The notes under the pieces are model-generated. The model made no database searches. It was not told the origin of the DNA and saw only the letters and a program-made list of their open reading frames with translations. Position numbers and translations under genes: made by a program. DNA of 64,000 bases from Diabrotica undecimpunctata (lineage: Eukaryota > Arthropoda > Insecta > Coleoptera > Chrysomelidae). Location of the stretch: the NCBI RefSeq assembly GCF_040954645.1, contig NC_092803.1, positions 80,638,263 to 80,702,262 of the forward strand, written 5' to 3'. Within the stretch, counting starts at the first letter, position 1, and the number at the start of each line of letters is the position of its first letter. Below are positions 58,252 to 64,000 of this stretch, one piece after another.

Positions 58252-60541
58252 TAAAGCTCGGATTTATAGGCAACAAAAATTGAAGAAAAAGGCGGCTATA
58301 TAGGCAAAGATTTTTATTAAAAAAGGCAGGAATATTAACATTTAGGCAAAATATAGGCAATAAAGGAATACAACTTATTATTTATTGTACAAAGTGAATT
58401 AACGTAATATTAACTTAAGGCAGGTATATTGACACATCATAATCATAACATTAGTATAAATAAACTAGTAACTAAATAACTGTAAATTAATAATTAAACA
58501 TTGTAACCACTTAAAATTTTATCATTAATAGAAACAACTAAATGTTTTTCAATATTTTTGGTCTTAAAACTATGTCTTCGACTACTTAAAATTAATCTGT
58601 ACATTGAAAACGAACGTTCGACATCGACGGATGTAATTGGAGCATATTTCAGAGCGGATAATAAATCTGGCATAATTTGAAATTCTTCGGAAAATGTCCC
58701 ATTCAAAACTTTAGCAACATTAGATAAAAACGACAAACCTTCATTCTTTTCGAAAACATATTACATTTTTTTTTAAATAATTGATCGTTACTTCCAGGTG
58801 CCGATTTAATTTTCGTCTTTAAATTATCTATTAATTTTACTAAATAATATATTTCTAATATATAATATATAATATATAATATATAATATATAATATATAT
58901 AATAATAAATTTATTTCTTGTTTTTCTAATAAGATAATTGTGGTAACTATTAATTTATAATTGTCATTGATATAAGCGAGTTCCTGTTTCAATTTGGGAT
59001 TTTTTAATATTTTTTTGCTTCTCGAATGGCTTCGGAAATAATCATCATCAAATTCTGACATAACTAATTCTATTTCATTGCAGTGTTCAAAGTAAAAAAA
59101 ACTGCTTCGAGCCAGGTTTCCCACCTTATAATTACTGGTTTAGGTGGCAAAGGGACACCGGGAAGTCTTTCTTTATATATTTGCACCCTCAACGGAGCCT
59201 TTACAAAAACTTTTTTCATAAAATTTATAAAATTATTTACCAACGGAAACAGATTTCTTATTTATTCAGCAATTCTATTTACCCCGTGGGCTACACAAGT
59301 GCAATGAATTAAATTAGGATAAAAAATCTTTAAATTAACAGCAGCTTTTAACATATATGCCGCATCATCTGAAAGCATTAAAACTATTTTAATCACTGGT
59401 ATTGTGTTGGGTTAAAAGAGGTTTGTTAAACTATCTATTAATTGACTTATCGTTAAATTGTTTGTTTTTTTCCAATTCTTTAACGGCAACTAAATAAGGT
59501 TTTCTTGCAAAGTTTTCGTTCAAAATTCCAATCATTAAATTAGCTATATACCTGCCGCATACATCTGTCGTTTCATCCACGATAATATACAAAAAATTGC
59601 CCTCTAACTCCCGCTTAATTTTTGAAATACATTCCACATTATGTTGAACATTTTTCCACAGTATGTTTTCTCAATGTACTCTCGTCCGGTAAGGATTTAT
59701 TAAGATATTTTTCGAAAAAGCATTTAAAACTAGGGTTATTAACTTTATATAGAGGAATGTTGGATGCAATCATCATCTGGCATAAATCAAATTTAACTGC
59801 GTCTTCCTCCTTTTTTTTGAACTGCTTAAACTATCCCGCAGAGATATTTGGGCTAAAATAGAGGAATTTAATTTTTCCAAATTACGTTTATGAAGTGAGG
59901 TTCCACAATGCTGGTCAATAAAGTACTTTTTTCTACTTGAAATCTAAGAATTTAAAAAAAAAATAATTAGAATTCTAAAACAGCTTTAGAATTTAGTTAT
60001 GTTGTGGGACGAGAAAAAAAAAGAGAAAAAATAAAACTTACCGATTTGCCGCATGGTTTACAAAATGCTCCATCTCCTTCTAGAGAAAGTTCCGAATAAG
60101 GTGCGATCCATAGCCTTAATTTAGATGTCATCTTTTCACACAAATGTCTGAAACGTTTTAAAACGTGTTCTTTGCTTTTCGGTATACGCAACAAAACTAA
60201 ACTAGGATATAGCAATTTGTGACTAAACTCTGATACAGTAACCGACTGTACAACTGATGATAAACTAATAAAGCTTAGGGATTTCCAAATAGTTAACCCT
60301 CAAGTCTCGATCAGGTATTTTCCTAGAAATCTGTTATATAAATAAACGATTGATATTTTATTATTGACCCAAAATTTTATTATAGAATGGTTTAGTAATA
60401 GAATAATATCATGGGTAGTACCATGAAAATTTAAAAAAGGCACAAATAGGCGGAATTTACGAAAAAAGGCAAAAAGTGCAAAAAACAATTATAATAGGCA
60501 AAATACGCAAAAAAGGCATTTTGCCTATAATCCGAGCTTTA
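58252..60541 (-). mobile_element. hAT-type transposon with 8-bp target duplication
   Basis: The perfect 8-bp duplicate ctgataac (58244-58251 and 60542-60549) and the inverted ends taaagctcgg fit the hAT superfamily. Further short inverted similarity (ataggcaaaa-type words) extends inward. One degraded transposase gene lies on the minus strand. Length is 2290 bp. It interrupts a LINE RT whose frame resumes on the other side. Confidence 0.92.
58494..60215 (-). pseudogene. hAT transposase with BED-type zinc finger (broken)
   Basis: Begins near 60120 with MTSKLRLWIAPYSELSLE, then FCKPCGKS. A consensus tcg|gtaagt donor at 60042/60041 and a ttcttag acceptor at 59944 bound a 98-bp intron; past it the frame supplies the remaining finger ligands (FIDQHCGTSLHKR), completing C..C...H..H. 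Core pieces: FLYIIVDETTDVCGRYIANL (59590-59530), KELEKN, and a [16 protein letters not shown] segment near 59110. The C-terminal dimerisation motif YAPITSVDVERSFSMYRLIL lies at 58655-58590, with KNIEKHLVV. Stops and frame changes separate them. Confidence 0.85.
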
Positions 60542-61530
60542 CTGATAACCGTATTGATTTAGAGTCTGAAATTCCGGAATCTTTTACAATAAACAGGAAA
60601 CTATTGCAGTATTCATATATATTACCAAAGCATTTGATACGGAATGGCGGTATGATATAATTAGAAAACTTCATACATGGAATTTTAGAGGTAATATCAT
60701 TGAATACAGTTCAAATTTTCTTAAACAACGAAATTATCAAGTAAAGATTAACAACTGCATATCTTCAATGACGCATCAAGCAAATGGTACCCCTCAAGGA
60801 TCTGTAATCAGTTCAACGCTAATTTTAATTACCATGAATAATATTATACCATCAAAATCTAACTTCGTTCGTGGCAGATTATATGCAGATGACCTGCTGT
60901 TAATATCTTTAAAAAAATATATATTCTTACTCGAAAACTGGTCGAAGAAAACAGGATTTCATAAAATGTAGAACTCACAAAGAAAACTAACATGGAATAT
61001 ACATATACTGCAAATTAAAAAAACACGTGCCAAAATGGAATCAATATTATGAAAACTCTCTCTAATAAAAACTATGGAGCGAACTATAACTGCTCCATGT
61101 GTATAAAACCCTAATAAGTTCTAAAATAGACTACGGTTCTATAGTATATGCATCTACCAAAAAATCTGTATTACATTACCTAGGCGTTATTCAAACTAGA
61201 GCATTAGTAGCATTCCGGACCAACGCAACAGAAAGTTTGAGAGCCGAAACTGGAGAGGTACCACTTAAATATAGAAGGATGCGTTTAACTCTCACATATG
61301 CATTTGCCGCTAATTCTACTCCGAACAATCCAACTAGATACAACATATTCACTGATCCTCTTAAAAACTCATATACTGAAAATAGCAATGTGAAATCACC
61401 ATTCTACGAAAGAGTTAGGCAAACTCTTACGCTTACTCTTAGGCAAACTAGTGTCCAAGATACCAGTTGCAGAGACAGACCAACCACATCATCGGATCAA
61501 AAAGTAAAAGTTTAGGAGAAAAATGTAAAA

Positions 61531-61984
61531 TTAAACAATTGGTAAAATTCCTTCAAGACATTAATATACTTAACAAAATTTAATATTTATGTCACTTATC
61601 TCATGTATAAGTTTATATATTGCTAATAACCCCAGAGGTTGATGCGACAATATTTGTAATTAAAAAAATGATATTAGTTAAATAATTAATAAACAAGAGA
61701 ATGTAAATTGTTATTGTAATCAATCCAATATTTACTGTTTTAGACCCTGAAAGTCGCATATTTAAAAACAAAAAAATATACATAGCCATAGTTTATATTT
61801 CAATTCGAGTGGTAGTATTGGTGCCGACTTTCGTAATGTACGTCGCGACCCCACCCATGTTAATTGTATGTGCGTTGAGTCTTAAAATAAAGTAAAAAGT
61901 ACAATACGTCTGTCTACTGGGAAAATGTCAACATAAAAATCAAGTTGGTCTAGTGTAGTGAGGGTTGGGGTATACTAGCTAACC
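61531..61984. other. No recognisable gene
   Basis: 3' flank of the LINE; AT-rich, with no tail repeat identified. Confidence 0.45.
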
Positions 61985-62946
61985 TGTATTGGAATCAATC
62001 AGCGGTGCTCCGAATAGATATAGAATATACAGATCAGGTCAAAATCTTAAGGGGAGTGAGACAGATGTGCATAATTTCACCACTGATATTCAATCTGTAC
62101 TCAAAGCACATTTTTGAAGAGGCTCTAAACGATACTGAGGAAGACGTCTCAATAACCGGAGTCAAGCTCAATAATGATCAGATGATTCAATAGTGTTTTC
62201 AATACCATAGAGCCCTTCTATGCAAAACTTATTGAACCAAATAACGGAAACAAATAGAACATATGGACTGGATATAAATACTAAAAAACTAAGCTAATGA
62301 TCATCAGCAAGGAAAACATAACTGAAGCAAATCTATATGTGGACCAAATGAGAATTAAACGTGTCTCACAGTACAACTACTTGGGAACTATAATCAATGA
62401 GTCGTGGGAGAATACCCAAGAGATTCAATGTCGCATCGGAAAGGAAAAAGTGCATTCTTGACTATGAGCTCTGTGTTCAAGAGTCATGACCTCATCCTAG
62501 CAACAAAGATAGGCTTCTTAAATGTTACGTGTACTCAGTACTTTTATACGGAATAGAAACATGGACATTGAAGGTGGAAACTCCATCAAAACTTCAGGCT
62601 TTTGAGCTATGTTTATACAGAAGGATCCTGAAGATGCCATGGACAGACAAAGTCACCAATGAAGAAGTACTACGGAAGATGAACACAACCGTGAATTTGG
62701 TCAACATCGTGAAGGATCGTAAGATGCAGCACTTGTGACATAAAATGAGGAATCAAGGCAGAAATTAACTACTCCAATGCATTTTGCAAGGTAAAATTGA
62801 AGGAAGAAGAGCCCCAGGGCGAAGAAGAATATCTTGGCTTGCTAACCTAAGAGCATGGTATAGAAAGACCTCAACACAGCTATTCCGTATAGCAACCAAC
62901 AAAGTCATCATAGCAAGAATGATTGTCAACGTTTGGAACGGATAGG
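61985..62946 (+). pseudogene. RTE/BovB-like LINE, RT end and tail
   Basis: Starts YWNQSAVLRIDIEYTDQ, then LRGVRQMCIISPLIFNLYSK (usual QGC changed to QMC) and VSITGVKLNND. The catalytic YADD box is lost just after ND at about 62180. Later: SVLLYGIETWTLKVETPSKL, LYRRILKMPWTDKVTNEEVL, then KIEGRRAPGRRRISWLANLR and QLFRIATNKVIIARMI in other frames. It ends near 62946 with aagaagaa. A third subfamily of the RTE-like group. Confidence 0.8.
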
Positions 62947-64000
62947 CACCCTAAGAAGAAGAACTGTGGGTCCAACTGTACATCACAATGATGAATAACC
63001 ACAAGTTATGAACCAAGTAAAAAGTAGATAGCTCTTAGCAAAAGTTACTAACTCCCGTATGTTCTACGTTGATTCGAATGATTAAGAATAGCCACAAATT
63101 TTGAATCAAGTAAAAAGAAGATAGTTTCTGGCCAAACATAAATCAATACCAAAGAAATATCCAATAAAAAAACCAAATAAAGTGACCAACTTCCAATTTT
63201 AGATTTATTCGCACGATCAATAATCTCAAAACTACATAATGCTACTTTAAAAAGCCATATTTACACAGGGTAATACCAAAATACACACTAATTGAAATAA
63301 ACCAAAATTGGTTTGTGCAAGACAATTCCTAATTTTCAAAATTACATAATATATGCTAAATGTTAATCATGAAATAATATACGTATATATATGGTAACCA
63401 AACTAAATAATTAGATCGAAGTGAGGACTAATTAGTTCAAACAAAATACAGCCATATCGATTTCATTCCAATGATGAGCTATCAGTATATTATGATCCAA
63501 ATCTAACAATACCTATAAGATATGCTATGAACCATGTCGTAATCCCTGCAGTGTAAGACACAACATAATTATAGATAAACAACATGACTAAAAATATGTA
63601 ATACTAAACAAGGAGTTACCTGAGCAAAACAAAAGTAACTTATTCACAACAAATATAGCTTGTAATTACAACAGTAGTAGTTGCATGCTATAGTATAAAA
63701 ATATCCAGACATAAGAAAGCTAAATGGCATTTAATATTGAAAAAAAGTTATATCCAAACGTAAATAAAAATACTAAAACAATATTAAACAAAAATTAAAC
63801 CATATTACAGTAAAACTATGAGAACGAACAAGCAAATTTCTAATGAAACTACAAAACTTTTAGGATACATTCTCCTGGCTACTCAAAAAAAACAAGATAT
63901 ATTCCTGTCTCTACCTTTTGAAATATTCAGCCCAAACAAAGGAGTAAAAATCTGAAAAATCTGATATAAAACAGTCATTCGTCGATTTACCGAATAGGTA
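62947..64000. other. No recognisable gene; weak direct repeat at start
   Basis: Two diverged copies of a ~95-bp unit (about 62985-63075 and 63080-63150) share ccacaa.tt.tgaa.caagtaaaaag.agatag. The rest is AT-rich with nothing identified up to the window end. Confidence 0.45.

Larger units (their letters stand above)
55900..61515 (+). pseudogene. Jockey-like LINE ORF2, split by Harbinger and hAT insertions
   Basis: Endonuclease start near 55925 (LLQWNING, ICIQETNFKD). It is interrupted at 56387-57319 by Harbinger and resumes with VIDLSICDPS, SDHYPIKVSVFSD and PLPWWNTECQNAIKQYKV. The RT palm at 57990-58250 (LLRIFNRIWLNNVFPTSW-like, ISLTNVMC, VNEQSGFRQNRTTTDN) is cut by hAT at 58252-60541. Beyond it come NGTPQGSVISSTL (60780), the catalytic LYADDLLLISL (60878-60910) and KTLISSKIDYGSIVYAS with LRAETGEVPL. 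The last frame ends at 61515. The YADD box survives. Frame breaks are numerous. Confidence 0.82.

Overview
This is a eukaryotic, AT-rich, repeat-dominated window. The transposon families, the 7TM chemoreceptor exons and the spliceosomal GT..AG junctions point to an insect. A beetle is my best guess from the style of the LINE tails, mariners and receptor layout, but that is inference. There are no bacterial operons, rRNA genes or CRISPR arrays. Almost every coding stretch is a broken transposable element (TE).

The host-gene signal is one gustatory-receptor (Gr, 7tm_7) locus on the minus strand that spans most of the window. Two intact, closely similar 849-bp first exons (19148-19996 and 51744-52592) each encode 283 residues and end at a phase-0 gtaagt donor. 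One intact last exon (2001-2282, 93 residues plus stop) starts after a phase-0 tttttcag acceptor and carries the Gr C-terminus with TM7. Each first exon plus the last exon gives a 376-residue receptor. I saw no second last exon. The layout therefore suggests alternative first exons, with a conserved ~200-bp upstream flank on each, spliced to a shared 3' exon over introns of about 17 and 49 kb that are filled with TEs.

Layout. 0-2.3 kb: LINE tail and Gr last exon. 2.6-6.2 kb: Jockey-type LINE with a perfect 13-bp target duplication. 7.0-9.3 kb: mariner with tRNA-like blocks in its inverted ends. 10-12 kb: pogo-like transposase tail, then a ~0.9-kb array of a 10-bp T6 unit. 12.4-13.4 kb: mariner deletion derivative. 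13.8-17.9 kb: I-like LINE split by an RTE-like LINE that itself holds a 141-bp hairpin insertion. 18.0-22.4 kb: Gr exon 1a between two Penelope-like elements (PLEs), one with paired hammerhead ribozyme motifs. 23-26.6 kb: LINE pieces and a ~242-bp tandem repeat. 26.7-34.4 kb: Gypsy element with two 1.2-kb LTRs. 34.7-42.5 kb: BEL/Pao element split by a minus-strand Gypsy that is itself split by two LINEs. 42.9-45.0 kb: mariner with ~385-bp inverted repeats. 45.1-49.2 kb: LINE with a duplicated 5' end. 51.2-52.8 kb: LINE tail and Gr exon 1b. 52.8-55.4 kb: Gypsy integrase split by an RTE-like LINE. 55.5-61.5 kb: LINE split by Harbinger and hAT transposons. 62-63 kb: RTE-like LINE tail.

The region reads as layered transposition into Gr introns: at least three nesting levels at 35-42 kb, and exons that stayed open while the surrounding elements decayed. 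Domain calls come from recognising motifs by eye; no database search was run.
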